In this document: positions 43,849-52,861 of the stretch, in pieces
Layout: every line of letters starts with the position of its first letter
Position numbering within the stretch: the first letter of the stretch is position 1
DNA from: Hufsiella ginkgonis
Lineage (GTDB): Bacteria; Bacteroidota; Bacteroidia; Sphingobacteriales; Sphingobacteriaceae
Direction: 5' to 3'
DNA length: 64,000 nucleotides
NCBI RefSeq assembly: GCF_009834915.1
Contig: NZ_WVHS01000002.1
Location: 930,001-994,000, forward strand
Notes under the pieces: model-generated
The model's input: only the letters and a program-made list of their open reading frames with translations
Told to the model about the DNA's origin: nothing
Databases searched by the model: none
Program-made: the position numbers and the translations under genes

Positions 43849-44283
43849 ATGCCAACAGAAAAATTCTCTATGTATTCCTACCTGCTCGACCGAACGGCGC
43901 GCAGGGTAAAACAATATGCCCAGCGAAGGTTCAACCAGGAAAACCTGGACGTTACCGTAGATCAATGGCTGATCCTGAAAAACCTGAACAAAGGGGTTGA
44001 TCTCTCGCAAAGCGAGCTGGCCGAACTCACCGGCAAAGACCATCCCACCCTAACCCGGATCATCGACCTGTTGTGTAAAAAAGGCCTTACGGAACGGCGT
44101 GTGCATCCTGGCGATCGCAGGAGCTTTACCGTTCACCTAACGGAGGCCGGGGAACAAAGCGTAGTGGTATGGTCGCCAAAAGTCGCCGAGATCAGGATGA
44201 AAGCCTGGGAGAACCTTACGGAAGAAGATTACGAATTGCTAAAAAAGATCCTCAATAAAATTTATTCGAACCTTGATTTATAA
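43849..44283 (+). CDS. MarR family transcriptional regulator
   Basis: 144 aa from the ATG at 43849 (MPTEKFSMYSYLLDRTARR). The winged helix reads SQSELAELTGKDHPTLTRIIDLLCKKGLTERRVHPGDRRSFTVHLT, with the wing motif GDRRS. It is 5 bp upstream of a ferredoxin reductase gene and probably regulates that operon; no Cys-based sensor is obvious. Confidence 0.9.
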   Translation: MPTEKFSMYSYLLDRTARRVKQYAQRRFNQENLDVTVDQWLILKNLNKGVDLSQSELAELTGKDHPTLTRIIDLLCKKGLTERRVHPGDRRSFTVHLTEAGEQSVVVWSPKVAEIRMKAWENLTEEDYELLKKILNKIYSNLDL

Positions 44284-44288
44284 ACAAG

Positions 44289-45293
44289 ATGATCACCACA
44301 GATATAGGAATTATCGGTGCCGGGCCCGTTGGCCTTTTTGCTGTATTTGAAGCCGGCTTATTAAAAATGCGCTGCCACCTGATCGATGCGCTGCCACAGG
44401 TGGGCGGGCAGCTTTCAGAGATCTACCCTCAAAAACCGATCTACGACATCCCGGGTTACCCGGCGATAAACGCGCAGAACCTCGTTGAAAAGCTGATGGA
44501 ACAGATCAGCCCGTTTAAGCCGGGATTTACTCTTGGCGAACGTGCAGAGACAGTGGAAAAGCAACCTGATGGCTCTTACATCATCCGTACCGATGACGAC
44601 ACGGAAGTACACTGCCAGGTAATCGTTATCGCGGGCGGCCTCGGGTGCTTTGAGCCGCGGAAGCCCGATATCACCAACCTCGCCGAATTTGAGGGGAAAG
44701 GCGTCGCCTATATGGTGAAGAACCCAGCGCTCTTCCGCAATAAACGGGTGGTCCTCGCCGGCGGCGGCGATTCGGCGCTCGACTGGACGTTGTTCCTGTC
44801 TGAAATAGCCAGCGAGGTTACACTTGTGCACCGGGGAGATACCTTCCGGGGATCGCCCGACTCTTCAGAAAAAGTAGCGGAGCTCGCCCGCGGCGGCCGC
44901 ATTAATTTACTGCTTCAATCCACCGTAATGAGTATCGACGGCAACGGTCACCTGCAGCAAGTCACCGTAAAAGGGCGCGACGGAACCGACCAGCAATTGG
45001 ATACCGACTACCTCATCCCGCTTTTTGGGTTAAGCCCTAAACTCGGTCCGATTGCCGGTTGGGGCGTCGGGATCGACCGGTCGGCTATCCAGGTAAACAC
45101 ATTCGATTATGCCACCGATACCGAACGGATCTATGCCATTGGCGATATCAACACCTACCCCGGCAAACTGAAACTGATCCTCTGCGGCTTTCACGAAGCG
45201 GCGCTGATGGCACAAAGCGCTTTCAGGTACGTATACCCCGACCAGAAACTGAGCTTTAAATATACCACCGTTTACGGAGTAAATACATTTTAG
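44289..45293 (+). CDS. Ferredoxin--NADP(+) reductase, thioredoxin-reductase-like type
   Basis: 334 aa. The FAD motif GIIGAGPVGLFAVFEAG and the NADPH motif VVLAGGGDSALDWTLFL are present, but there is no CxxC redox pair, as in the TrxR-like FNRs of Bacteroidota and Bacillota. FAD-site C-terminal motif IYAIGDINTYPGKLKLI. It moves electrons between NADPH and the ferredoxin encoded 1 bp downstream. Confidence 0.92.
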   Translation: MITTDIGIIGAGPVGLFAVFEAGLLKMRCHLIDALPQVGGQLSEIYPQKPIYDIPGYPAINAQNLVEKLMEQISPFKPGFTLGERAETVEKQPDGSYIIRTDDDTEVHCQVIVIAGGLGCFEPRKPDITNLAEFEGKGVAYMVKNPALFRNKRVVLAGGGDSALDWTLFLSEIASEVTLVHRGDTFRGSPDSSEKVAELARGGRINLLLQSTVMSIDGNGHLQQVTVKGRDGTDQQLDTDYLIPLFGLSPKLGPIAGWGVGIDRSAIQVNTFDYATDTERIYAIGDINTYPGKLKLILCGFHEAALMAQSAFRYVYPDQKLSFKYTTVYGVNTF

Positions 45294-45294
45294 C

Positions 45295-45615
45295 ATGATC
45301 ACGTTATATGTCCGGAATGAAACCGGCGGCCGGGAACCGGTAGAGGTACCAACAGATATCAGCCTTAGCCTGATGGAAGTACTGAAAGGATACGACTACC
45401 CCATTATGGCTACCTGCGGCGGAATGGCCCTTTGTGCTACTTGTCATATCCGGGTAGTACAAGGCGGAGAACAACTGCCGCCACCCGGCGACGCGGAACT
45501 CGACATGCTCGATACATTGCCTGATGCAGGACCTGACAGTCGCCTCGCCTGCCAGGTCCGCGTGCACGAAAACCTCGACGGCATGGAACTATGCATCCTG
45601 GGGAATGAATATTAG
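45295..45615 (+). CDS. 2Fe-2S ferredoxin
   Basis: 106 aa. The cluster ligands are in MATCGGMALCATCHIRV (C-x5-C-x2-C) and the fourth Cys in SRLACQVRV. The spacing fits adrenodoxin/putidaredoxin-type ferredoxins that feed monooxygenases or Fe-S assembly. It starts directly after the reductase gene; the final electron acceptor is not in the operon. Confidence 0.92.
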   Translation: MITLYVRNETGGREPVEVPTDISLSLMEVLKGYDYPIMATCGGMALCATCHIRVVQGGEQLPPPGDAELDMLDTLPDAGPDSRLACQVRVHENLDGMELCILGNEY

Positions 45616-45668
45616 CCCCAACATTTCCTTTAAAAACGGGTTCTACAATCATCTTAATCACTAAAAAC

Positions 45669-46973
45669 ATGGAAGCACCTAAACAGCCTGTCGAATTTCC
45701 CAAGATTGTGATCATAGGCGGAGGGTTTGGCGGCATCGAGCTGGCCAAAAAGCTTAAAAACAAAGAAGTACGCGTGGTAATGCTCGATCGCCACAACTAC
45801 CATACATTTCAACCCTTGCTATACCAGGTAGCTACCGGCGGCCTCGAGGCAGATTCCATCGCATTCCCGCTCCGGAAAATCTTTAAGAACCAGCAAAACT
45901 TTAGCTTTCGCAATGCGGAAGTAACCAACGTCGAACCTGAACGCAAAGTTGTGCATACATCAATTGGCGAAATCGAATACGACTACCTTATAATCGCCAC
46001 CGGTTCAGATACCAATTTCTTTGGTTCCAAGGAGCTCGAGCATTATACCATGCCGATGAAAACCATCCCGGAGGCGCTCAACCTTCGCAGTATGATCCTT
46101 CAGAACCTGGAGGAAGCGCTGGTCGAACAAGACCCCGTAAAAAAAGCCGGTCTCCTGAATTTCGCAATAGTTGGCGGCGGGCCTACCGGGGTAGAGCTTT
46201 CAGGCGCCATTTCCGAGTTAAAAAGACATATCCTTCCTAAGGATTACCCGGAACTGGACATCTCATCCATGAACATTTATCTCATCGAAGGGTCACCTGA
46301 AGTACTGGGGCCAATGTCTGAGAAATCACAGCGCAGCTCACAAAAATTCCTCGAAGATATGGGGGTAAATGTGCTGACTAATGCCCGGGTATTAAACTAT
46401 GACGGCAATACGGTCACGCTCTCTACCGGCCAGGAGATCAATACCGAAAACGTGTTATGGTCTGCGGGCGTGGTTGGCCAGGTGGTTCCCGGTCTTCCGC
46501 AAGAAGCGATCGGGCGTGGGGCCCGCATCCAGGTAGACGAGATCAACCGGGTAAAGGGCCAGGACGACATTTTTGCCATCGGCGATGTGGCTGCCATGAT
46601 CACAGAGAAATACCCGCATGGGCACCCGGGGGTGGCTCCAGTGGCACAACAACAGGGACAGCACCTGGCGAAAAACCTGTTAAGACTGATCAGCAAGGAA
46701 AAAACGGAACCGTTCGACTATTTCGATAAAGGTTCCATGGCAACCGTGGGACGAAACCGTGCGGTGGTGGATATCGGCAAAATTCACTTTCATGGCATAT
46801 TCGCGTGGTTTGTATGGATGTTCGTCCACCTGATGTCGCTCGTCGGTTTCAGGAATAAGGTAGTAACATTTGTAAACTGGATGTGGAGCTATTTCAGCTA
46901 CGATCGCGGGACCAGGCTTATCATCCGTCCTTTTAACCGGGGGACGATGACAGAGGACACGAGGATCAAGTAA
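45669..46973 (+). CDS. NAD(P)/FAD-dependent oxidoreductase, NDH-2-like
   Basis: 434 aa. IVIIGGGFGGIELAKKL (FAD site), DRHNYHTFQPLLYQVATGGLE (typical of type II NADH:quinone oxidoreductases), FAIVGGGPTGVELSGAISEL (NAD site) and a C-terminal amphipathic/hydrophobic helix (FHGIFAWFVWMFVHLMSLVGF) that binds the membrane. It oxidises NADH and reduces quinone without pumping protons. It lies 53 bp after the ferredoxin, probably a separate unit. Confidence 0.92.
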   Translation: MEAPKQPVEFPKIVIIGGGFGGIELAKKLKNKEVRVVMLDRHNYHTFQPLLYQVATGGLEADSIAFPLRKIFKNQQNFSFRNAEVTNVEPERKVVHTSIGEIEYDYLIIATGSDTNFFGSKELEHYTMPMKTIPEALNLRSMILQNLEEALVEQDPVKKAGLLNFAIVGGGPTGVELSGAISELKRHILPKDYPELDISSMNIYLIEGSPEVLGPMSEKSQRSSQKFLEDMGVNVLTNARVLNYDGNTVTLSTGQEINTENVLWSAGVVGQVVPGLPQEAIGRGARIQVDEINRVKGQDDIFAIGDVAAMITEKYPHGHPGVAPVAQQQGQHLAKNLLRLISKEKTEPFDYFDKGSMATVGRNRAVVDIGKIHFHGIFAWFVWMFVHLMSLVGFRNKVVTFVNWMWSYFSYDRGTRLIIRPFNRGTMTEDTRIK

Positions 46974-47059
46974 TAGCCGCAATACGAGTGATATGCCGGG
47001 TACGCAGCGATATCCGGTAATTTAAACATAACTTAGGTTAGTTGATTCCATTGAAATCT

Positions 47060-47908
47060 ATGAAACTGGTCGAATGTCCCCGTGATGCCATGCAGGGCCT
47101 CCATGAATTTATCCCGACAGACTTAAAGGCCAGCTATATTAACCTGTTGCTGCAAGTAGGATTCGACACCCTCGACTTCGGCAGTTTCGTTTCTCCGAAA
47201 GCTATTCCACAAATGCGGGATACGGCCGGCGTACTTTCCAAACTGGACCTTTCGGCGTCATCCACGAAATTGCTGGCTATTGTGGCCAACCTGAGAGGGA
47301 TAGAAGAAGCGGTACAATACGACGAGATCATTTATCTTGGCTTTCCGTTTTCTATTTCGGAGACTTTCCAGCAAAGAAATACCAATTCGGGCATCCGGGA
47401 ATCGTTGGTAACGGTTGAAAAATTGGTGGAACTTGCTGCCCGACATCATAAAACGCCGGTGATCTACTTATCGATGGCTTTCGGCAATCCCTATGGCGAT
47501 GCATGGAACATAGAAATTGCCGAACATTGGGCCGCTGAACTGGTAAAAAGAGGCGTTGTTATACTTTCCCTGGCCGATACCGTGGGAAGCGCGCAGCCCG
47601 GAGACATTGAAACGCTCTTCTCGTCATTGGCGGTTACGTTCCCGGCCGCAGAACTCGGCGTTCACCTGCATAGCACGCCGGCATCGTGGCGGGAAAAGAT
47701 AGACGCGGCTTATTCAGCAGGCTGCAGGCGTTTCGATTCCGCATTAAAAGGGTATGGCGGCTGCCCCATGGCCAGCGATGTGCTTACGGGAAACATCGCC
47801 ACCGAAAACCTGCTGGCATACCTTGCAGAAAAAAAAGACCTTCCGGGAATAAACTACTCAAAATGGCAGGAAGCCATGGACCTCTCCGGTAAGGTATTTT
47901 TACGCTAA
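47060..47908 (+). CDS. Hydroxymethylglutaryl-CoA lyase-like protein
   Basis: 282 aa from the ATG at 47060 (MKLVECPRDAMQGL); a TTG at 47042 would add six residues. The TIM-barrel HMGL-like pattern is present: ECPRDAMQGLHEFIPTDLKASYINLLLQVGFDTLDFGSFVSPKAIPQM, SLADTVGSAQPGDI, GVHLHSTP (metal His pair) and FDSALKGYGGCPMA with the catalytic Cys. It most likely cleaves HMG-CoA to acetyl-CoA and acetoacetate in leucine breakdown. Confidence 0.88.
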   Translation: MKLVECPRDAMQGLHEFIPTDLKASYINLLLQVGFDTLDFGSFVSPKAIPQMRDTAGVLSKLDLSASSTKLLAIVANLRGIEEAVQYDEIIYLGFPFSISETFQQRNTNSGIRESLVTVEKLVELAARHHKTPVIYLSMAFGNPYGDAWNIEIAEHWAAELVKRGVVILSLADTVGSAQPGDIETLFSSLAVTFPAAELGVHLHSTPASWREKIDAAYSAGCRRFDSALKGYGGCPMASDVLTGNIATENLLAYLAEKKDLPGINYSKWQEAMDLSGKVFLR

Positions 47909-47912
47909 CGGG

Positions 47913-48335
47913 TTATCGCTCCATCTTAAAATGCTGGATCCCGGCTTCCTCGAACTGCGCTCCTACTTTCTTAAAGCCGAACTTCTGGTATAAACCGATC
48001 GCATCGATCTGCGCGTTCAGGTACACGTACGAAGCGTCCTCCGGCAGATCTGCCAACACGGTTCTCACAAGTTCCTGTCCTACTCCCTGGCCGCGAAACT
48101 CTTTAAGCACCGCAAACCGTTCAAGCTTATAGCCATTCTCTGTCTTCCGCCAGCGGCAGGCTCCCGCAGGCTCATCATTTACTGTAGCAAGGAAATGCGT
48201 GGACTCATCTTCATGCTCCCATTCCAATTCGGGCGGACAGTTCTGCTCGCCCACAAACACGATCCGCCGTATGGCGAACACTTTTTCGAGTGCTGCAGGA
48301 TCGGAGACTTTCCTGACCACTATATTATTTTCCAT
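47913..48335 (-). CDS. GNAT family N-acetyltransferase
   Basis: 140 aa. The acetyl-CoA loop FRGQGVGQELVRTVL, ahead of it the beta strands GACRWRKTENGYKLERFAVL, and a C-terminal LYQKFGFKKVGAQFEEAGIQHFKMER are typical of the ElaA-like/GNAT group. The acceptor is unknown. It is convergent with the HMG-CoA lyase-like gene, 4 bp apart. Confidence 0.88.
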   Translation of the reverse strand: MENNIVVRKVSDPAALEKVFAIRRIVFVGEQNCPPELEWEHEDESTHFLATVNDEPAGACRWRKTENGYKLERFAVLKEFRGQGVGQELVRTVLADLPEDASYVYLNAQIDAIGLYQKFGFKKVGAQFEEAGIQHFKMER

Positions 48336-48344
48336 GAAATAAAG

Positions 48345-48848
48345 CTATGGTTTTTTGGCGGTGTGCGCCGGTTTCGATTTTCTTTTACGTATGGGACTAA
48401 ACTTGGCTTCCTTCTCCGTATTGATCTCCTCTGCTGCGTCGATCGAATGAGAGCACAGGATGTCGTTGTCCTTTTTAGCCAGCTGCGCCAGTTTTGCATA
48501 GAATTTATGAAGCTGGTCAAGTTCCTCCTCCGAAAGGTCCTCCAGGTCTACCATCCGGTTACTGGCGCCTTGCTGCGCGGCAATCACCTCGTTCAGCTTC
48601 AGGTGGATGGCTTTCGAATCCTTGTTCTGGGATTTCTGGATCAAAAACACCATCAGGAACGTAATGATCGTGGTGCCGGTATTGATCATCAGTTGCCAAA
48701 CATCCGAATAATTAAAGATCGGGCCTGTTAACGCCCACACCACTATTACCGAAACGGCGGCGATAAAAGCCCCCGAACTGCCCGTTGCCTGTGTTGCTGC
48801 GTTAGAGAAACGTTCAAAAATCCCCCTTTTTTCCTTTTTCTTTGTCAT
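48345..48848 (-). CDS. Low-affinity iron permease family protein
   Basis: 167 aa. Two membrane segments (GAFIAAVSVIVVWALTGP and LMINTGTTIITFLMVFLIQ) are followed by QNKDSKAIHLKLNEVIAA, the signature of the bacterial low-affinity iron permease homologues. A long soluble tail (DLEDLSEEELDQLHKFYAKLA) and a basic C-terminus follow. Despite the name, iron transport by these short bacterial proteins is not established. Confidence 0.85.
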   Translation of the reverse strand: MTKKKEKRGIFERFSNAATQATGSSGAFIAAVSVIVVWALTGPIFNYSDVWQLMINTGTTIITFLMVFLIQKSQNKDSKAIHLKLNEVIAAQQGASNRMVDLEDLSEEELDQLHKFYAKLAQLAKKDNDILCSHSIDAAEEINTEKEAKFSPIRKRKSKPAHTAKKP

Positions 48849-48873
48849 GGTACCTGTTTACGTCAATAATAAC

Positions 48874-48911
48874 AAAAATGCCATCGTTGTTTAGGTAACG
48901 ATGGCATTTTT
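48874..48911 (-). terminator. Intrinsic terminator downstream of fbaA
   Basis: Perfect 15-bp stem AAAAATGCCATCGTT / AACGATGGCATTTTT with an 8-nt loop. The A/T flanks make it usable in either direction; on the minus strand it would end fbaA transcripts. Confidence 0.8.
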
Positions 48912-48968
48912 ATTATTGTTGTCAGTGAGCGGTTACCGGCATCAGCGGCCGGCTACAGCCGCAATACC

Positions 48969-49011
48969 AGAACTGACTACTGGCCACTGATAACTGACCA
49001 CTGATAACTCA
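48969..49011. repeat. Degenerate ACTGATAACTGACC tandem words
   Basis: Imperfect copies of ACTGATAACTGACCACTGA directly behind the fbaA stop. Similar in style to the CTGATAGCTG words at 2974, 21729 and 23995. Confidence 0.4.
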
Positions 49012-50091
49012 CTACAACTTATCATTCACCCCGATACAATTCAGGTCCTCATAAGCTTGTTTAAGGCGTTTCACGAAGGCTTCCTCGCCTTTACGAAGCC
49101 ATACGCGGGGATCGTAGTATTTTTTGTTGGGCGAATCTTCGCCTTCGGGGCTGCCTATCTGGCCTTGCAGGTAGGCTTCTTTGGATTTATAATACCCGAG
49201 AATCCCTTCCCAAAACGCCCATTGCATATCCGTGTCGATATTCATTTTGATAGCGCCGTACGAGATGGCTTCCCTGATCTCCTCCTGTGAAGAGCCGGAA
49301 CCTCCATGGAACACGAAGTTGACCGGCTTTTCAGCATCTATACCGAACTTCCGTTTCACGTGGTCCTGCGAATTTTTGAGGATCACGGGCTGCAATTTTA
49401 CATTGCCGGGTTTGTAAACGCCATGTACATTACCAAAAGCTGCTGCGATGGTAAAACGTTCGCTTACGCTCTTCAGCTCTTCGTAGGTATACGCCACTTC
49501 CTCAGGTTGAGTATATAGGCGGGAGCTGTCTACATCCGAGTTATCCACACCATCTTCTTCGCCGCCGGTTACGCCAAGTTCCACTTCAATGGTCATTTCG
49601 AGTGCCTTCATACGCTCGAGGTATTTTTTGCTGATCCCGATATTTTCTTCAATGGGCTCTTCAGAAAGATCAAGCATATGCGATGAAAACAAAGGTTTGC
49701 CGTTCTGCTTATAGAACTTCTCGCCAAAGTCGAGCATACCGTCTATCCAGGGGAGCAATTTTTTGGCCGCGTGATCAGTGTGCAGGATCACAGCAACACC
49801 ATACTGTTCTGCAAGCAGGTGCACGTGCTGCGCGGCAGAAATACCACCGGTAATGCATGCCTGCAGTTGATCGTTCGGTAACGATTTACCTGCGTAAAAC
49901 TGCGCGCCGCCATTAGAAAGCTGGATGATGACCGGCGAGTTCACCGCCTTAGCGGTTTCGAGTACCGCGTTAATGCTGTTGGTACCGATCACGTTCACTG
50001 CCGGAATTGCGTACTGATGCTTCTTGGCGTGCTCAAACAATTCCTGAACAAGATCGCCATACAAAACACCCTTATAATCTTTCAGACCCAT
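49012..50091 (-). CDS. fbaA: Class II fructose-bisphosphate aldolase
   Basis: 359 aa, class IIA size. VAVILHTDHAAKKLLPWIDG carries the catalytic Asp and a zinc His. AAAFGNVHGVYKPGNVKL and NFVFHGGSGSSQEEIREAISYGAIKMNIDTDMQWA supply the remaining zinc and phosphate residues. It cleaves fructose-1,6-bisphosphate in glycolysis and runs the reverse step in gluconeogenesis. It is divergent from accD. Confidence 0.96.
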   Translation of the reverse strand: MGLKDYKGVLYGDLVQELFEHAKKHQYAIPAVNVIGTNSINAVLETAKAVNSPVIIQLSNGGAQFYAGKSLPNDQLQACITGGISAAQHVHLLAEQYGVAVILHTDHAAKKLLPWIDGMLDFGEKFYKQNGKPLFSSHMLDLSEEPIEENIGISKKYLERMKALEMTIEVELGVTGGEEDGVDNSDVDSSRLYTQPEEVAYTYEELKSVSERFTIAAAFGNVHGVYKPGNVKLQPVILKNSQDHVKRKFGIDAEKPVNFVFHGGSGSSQEEIREAISYGAIKMNIDTDMQWAFWEGILGYYKSKEAYLQGQIGSPEGEDSPNKKYYDPRVWLRKGEEAFVKRLKQAYEDLNCIGVNDKL

Positions 50092-50199
50092 AATATTGCT
50101 ATGATTTTAAATTTCCCGAAATTAAAGATTTTAACTTAAGGCGGCGCATCAACAAATAAATTAAAATTTCGTTCCTTTGCATGTTCATTCCAAACACAT

Positions 50200-51045
50200 A
50201 TGGCCTGGTTTAAAAGAGAGAAAAAGGGGATTATCACTTCTACCGAAGATAAAAAAGAGGCACCTGACGGGATCTGGAATAAATGCCCAAATTGCAAAAA
50301 ACCGCTGCACTACGCTGAGCAGGTTGAAAATAAATATGTTTGTCATTACTGCGGGTACCACCTCCGCATAGGGTCGAAAGAGTACTTTTCGATCTTATTT
50401 GACAACAACCAGTTCACAGAATTATTCAACAACCTTCGTTCCGGCGATCCGCTGCAGTTCGAAGACACGAAAAAATACACCGACCGGTTAAAAGAAAGCT
50501 ATGCTAAAACCGGCCTTAACGATGCGATCCGCTCAGCCCACGGCAAAATAGGTGACCAGGAATTGGTGATCGCCTGTATGGACTTCAACTTTATCGGGGG
50601 ATCTATGGGTTCGGTGGTAGGCGAAAAAATCGCGCGTTCCATCACCTACTGCATCGATAATAAAATCCCGTTCCTGATGATCTCCAAATCGGGCGGCGCC
50701 CGGATGATGGAAGCCGCGTTCTCGCTGATGCAAATGGCGAAAACGTCAGCGATGCTGGCCCTACTAAGCCGGGCAAAGATCCCTTATATTTCCCTGCTCA
50801 CCGACCCGACAACAGGCGGCGTTACCGCATCATATGCCATGTTGGGCGATATTACCATATCCGAACCGGGGGCGCTTATCGGCTTCGCCGGACCGAGGGT
50901 AATTAAAGAAACCATCAAGAAAGACCTTCCCAAAGGTTTCCAGACAGCCGAGTTCGTACTTGAGCACGGTTTCCTCGACTTTATTGTAGACAGGAGGGAG
51001 ATGAAAACCAAGCTGGCTTCTTTCCTCACCATGATGAAGAACTAA
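50200..51045 (+). CDS. accD: Acetyl-CoA carboxylase carboxyltransferase subunit beta
   Basis: 281 aa. An N-terminal zinc ribbon ([32 protein letters not shown], two CxxC pairs) precedes the crotonase-like carboxyltransferase domain ([41 protein letters not shown]). It transfers the carboxyl from biotin to acetyl-CoA with AccA. The bidirectional hairpin at 51056-51113 follows. Confidence 0.97.
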   Translation: MAWFKREKKGIITSTEDKKEAPDGIWNKCPNCKKPLHYAEQVENKYVCHYCGYHLRIGSKEYFSILFDNNQFTELFNNLRSGDPLQFEDTKKYTDRLKESYAKTGLNDAIRSAHGKIGDQELVIACMDFNFIGGSMGSVVGEKIARSITYCIDNKIPFLMISKSGGARMMEAAFSLMQMAKTSAMLALLSRAKIPYISLLTDPTTGGVTASYAMLGDITISEPGALIGFAGPRVIKETIKKDLPKGFQTAEFVLEHGFLDFIVDRREMKTKLASFLTMMKN

Positions 51046-51055
51046 TAAATCAAAA

Positions 51056-51113
51056 AGCTTAAAGCTGAAAGATGAAGCGCCACACCGGAGCTTATATTTT
51101 CAGCTTTAAGCTT
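51056..51113. terminator. Bidirectional terminator between accD and the acidic protein gene
   Basis: AAGCTTAAAGCTGAAA (51056 onward) pairs with TTTCAGCTTTAAGCTT (ending about 51113), a 16-bp stem with a loop of about 26 nt. The two flanking genes are convergent. Confidence 0.65.
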
Positions 51114-51140
51114 TGTTGTTTAACGCTTAGCTTGCTGCAG

Positions 51141-51620
51141 TTACTGCCTTCCCCCGATGGGCCCCGGGATACCGGGCTCATGATCTACCATGGTGCCGGT
51201 GCTGCGTCCGTGCGAGTTATTCGAAAAATTGGCGTTGCTTTCAAAGGTGGTCGGCCGGTCTGCTAACGGGTCGAGCTCTTCGTCATCATCCTCCTCTTCG
51301 AAATCGTCGTCCAGGGTGTCATCCTCCAAAGTGTCATCCTCCAGGGTGTCATCGTCCAATGTGTCATCCTCCAGGGTGTCATCATCCAATGTGTCATCAT
51401 CCAGGGTGTCATCATCCAGGTCGGCGTCGTCCGCATCGGTATCCTCGTAGTCATCGCCTTCAACAGGGATCAGCTCGTCATCATCGCCGTCATCATCATC
51501 ACCGCCTACACGGAAAACGATGTTATCGGGCTCATTGTCGTTGTTTGGGGTCACCGTTTGGATGTCGTGACCTGCGTTCTCATCTTTGTAGTCGTTGAAA
51601 TCATTCTGAATGTTTTCCAT
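51141..51620 (-). CDS. Acidic repeat protein, function unknown
   Basis: 159 aa and extremely acidic. After a polar N-terminus comes VGGDDDDGDDDELIPVEGDD, then about eight tandem five-residue units DDTLD/DDTLE, an EEEDDDEELDP stretch, and a basic-to-neutral tail GRSTGTMVDHEPGIPGPIGG. No signal peptide. The tail motif looks conserved and may be the functional part; the repeats could bind cations or act as a spacer. It is flanked by the accD terminator and the cysteine desulfurase gene. Confidence 0.7.
   Translation of the reverse strand: MENIQNDFNDYKDENAGHDIQTVTPNNDNEPDNIVFRVGGDDDDGDDDELIPVEGDDYEDTDADDADLDDDTLDDDTLDDDTLEDDTLDDDTLEDDTLEDDTLDDDFEEEDDDEELDPLADRPTTFESNANFSNNSHGRSTGTMVDHEPGIPGPIGGRQ
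51305..51420 (-). repeat. 15-bp tandem repeats inside the acidic protein gene
   Basis: About eight copies of a 15-bp unit (minus strand GATGACACCCTGGAG or close variants such as GATGACACATTGGAT) encode DDTLE/DDTLD. Since the unit is a multiple of three, copy-number changes by slippage would keep the frame. Third-position differences show the copies are not brand new. Confidence 0.8.
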
Positions 51621-51723
51621 GGCTTTCGTGTTTAAATGTACTAGGTAAACACGCCGGGAGGCAGGTATTGTTTTGAAAAAATGAAATCGTTGCCGGCAGA
51701 CCGCTGAGATGCCCCCGGTTCCC

Positions 51724-52857
51724 TTATTTACCGGCCAGGATCTCTTTTAGTTTCGCTACCACGTAGTCGATCTCCCCGCGGGTATTATACTTGCTGAAAG
51801 AGAAGCGCACGGCCGGCCTGTCAGGATTGGCGCCGATACCATTTAGCACATGGGAACCGATATTGGTACCCGAGCTGCATGCACTTCCGCCTGACGCAGA
51901 GATGCCCGCGATATCCAGGCTGAACAGCAGCATATCCGCCATCTCCATTTCGGGAAACGATACATTTAACACCGTGTAGAGACTTTTCTCAGGTTCTGTT
52001 TCGCCGTTGAAGTGGATACCGGGAATATTTTCCAGTAACCGGGCCATCATATAACTTTTCAGCTGCTGTATATGTTGCTGGTGTTCTCCCATTTCCGTAT
52101 AAGCCGTCTCGAGCGCCTTTGCGAGGCCGGCGATGCCGTATACGTTTTCCGTTCCGCCACGCATGTTCCGCTCCTGCGAGCCGCCGAAGATCATGGGGTT
52201 TATTTTTGTGCGGCTGCTCACATATAAAAAACCCACGCCTTTGGGCCCGTGCAGCTTGTGTGCGGCGCAAACAATAAAGTTAGCCTTGAGCTCTTTCACA
52301 TTGTGCGGGTAGTGTCCCATGGTTTGAACCGTATCACAATGGAAGACCGCCTCATATTGCTCGCACAGGTTGCCCACTTTAACGATATCTGTAAGCGTTC
52401 CCAGCTCGTTATTGGCATGCATCAGCGAAACGAAGGAGCGCTCGTTATCCTTTAGCAGGTTTTCGAGATGGGCCAGGTCGACGTTCCCTTTCCCGTCGAC
52501 ATCCACGAAGCTCAGCTTGATCTGCCCGCTTTTCTCCATCGCCTCGAGCGTATGCACCACCGCGTGATGCTCGATCCGGGAGGTGATGGCGTGCGACAGC
52601 TTGTTATCTATGATCCCGCAGCGGATCGCGGTATTATCGGCCTCGGTGCCACCGGAGGTGAAAAAGATCTCTGACGGCGAGGCGTGCAGCAGCGCCGCTA
52701 CCGAACGACGCGCCTTCTCTACGATGGTACGCACTTCCCTCCCGTGAGAATGGATAGACGATGGATTACCAAACTGGTTCTCCATGATATGATACATCTC
52801 TTTCAGCACTTCCGGGTCAACGGGTGTTGTGGCCGCATTATCTAAGTATACGCGCAT
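51724..52857 (-). CDS. Cysteine desulfurase (IscS/NifS type)
   Basis: 377 aa, class V PLP enzyme. FTSGGTEADNTAIR, the PLP lysine in CAAHKLHGPKGVG (about residue 200) and the active-site Cys in SGGSACSSGTN (about residue 325). It takes sulfur from cysteine for Fe-S clusters and thiolated tRNA. No iscU or suf gene is adjacent. It follows glmM with a 4-bp gap. Confidence 0.93.
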   Translation of the reverse strand: MRVYLDNAATTPVDPEVLKEMYHIMENQFGNPSSIHSHGREVRTIVEKARRSVAALLHASPSEIFFTSGGTEADNTAIRCGIIDNKLSHAITSRIEHHAVVHTLEAMEKSGQIKLSFVDVDGKGNVDLAHLENLLKDNERSFVSLMHANNELGTLTDIVKVGNLCEQYEAVFHCDTVQTMGHYPHNVKELKANFIVCAAHKLHGPKGVGFLYVSSRTKINPMIFGGSQERNMRGGTENVYGIAGLAKALETAYTEMGEHQQHIQQLKSYMMARLLENIPGIHFNGETEPEKSLYTVLNVSFPEMEMADMLLFSLDIAGISASGGSACSSGTNIGSHVLNGIGANPDRPAVRFSFSKYNTRGEIDYVVAKLKEILAGK

Positions 52858-52861
52858 TGCT

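Noticed and set aside
51305-51420. Short tandem repeats considered as a CRISPR array
   Set aside because: The 15-bp units are contiguous without unique spacers and encode an in-frame protein repeat.
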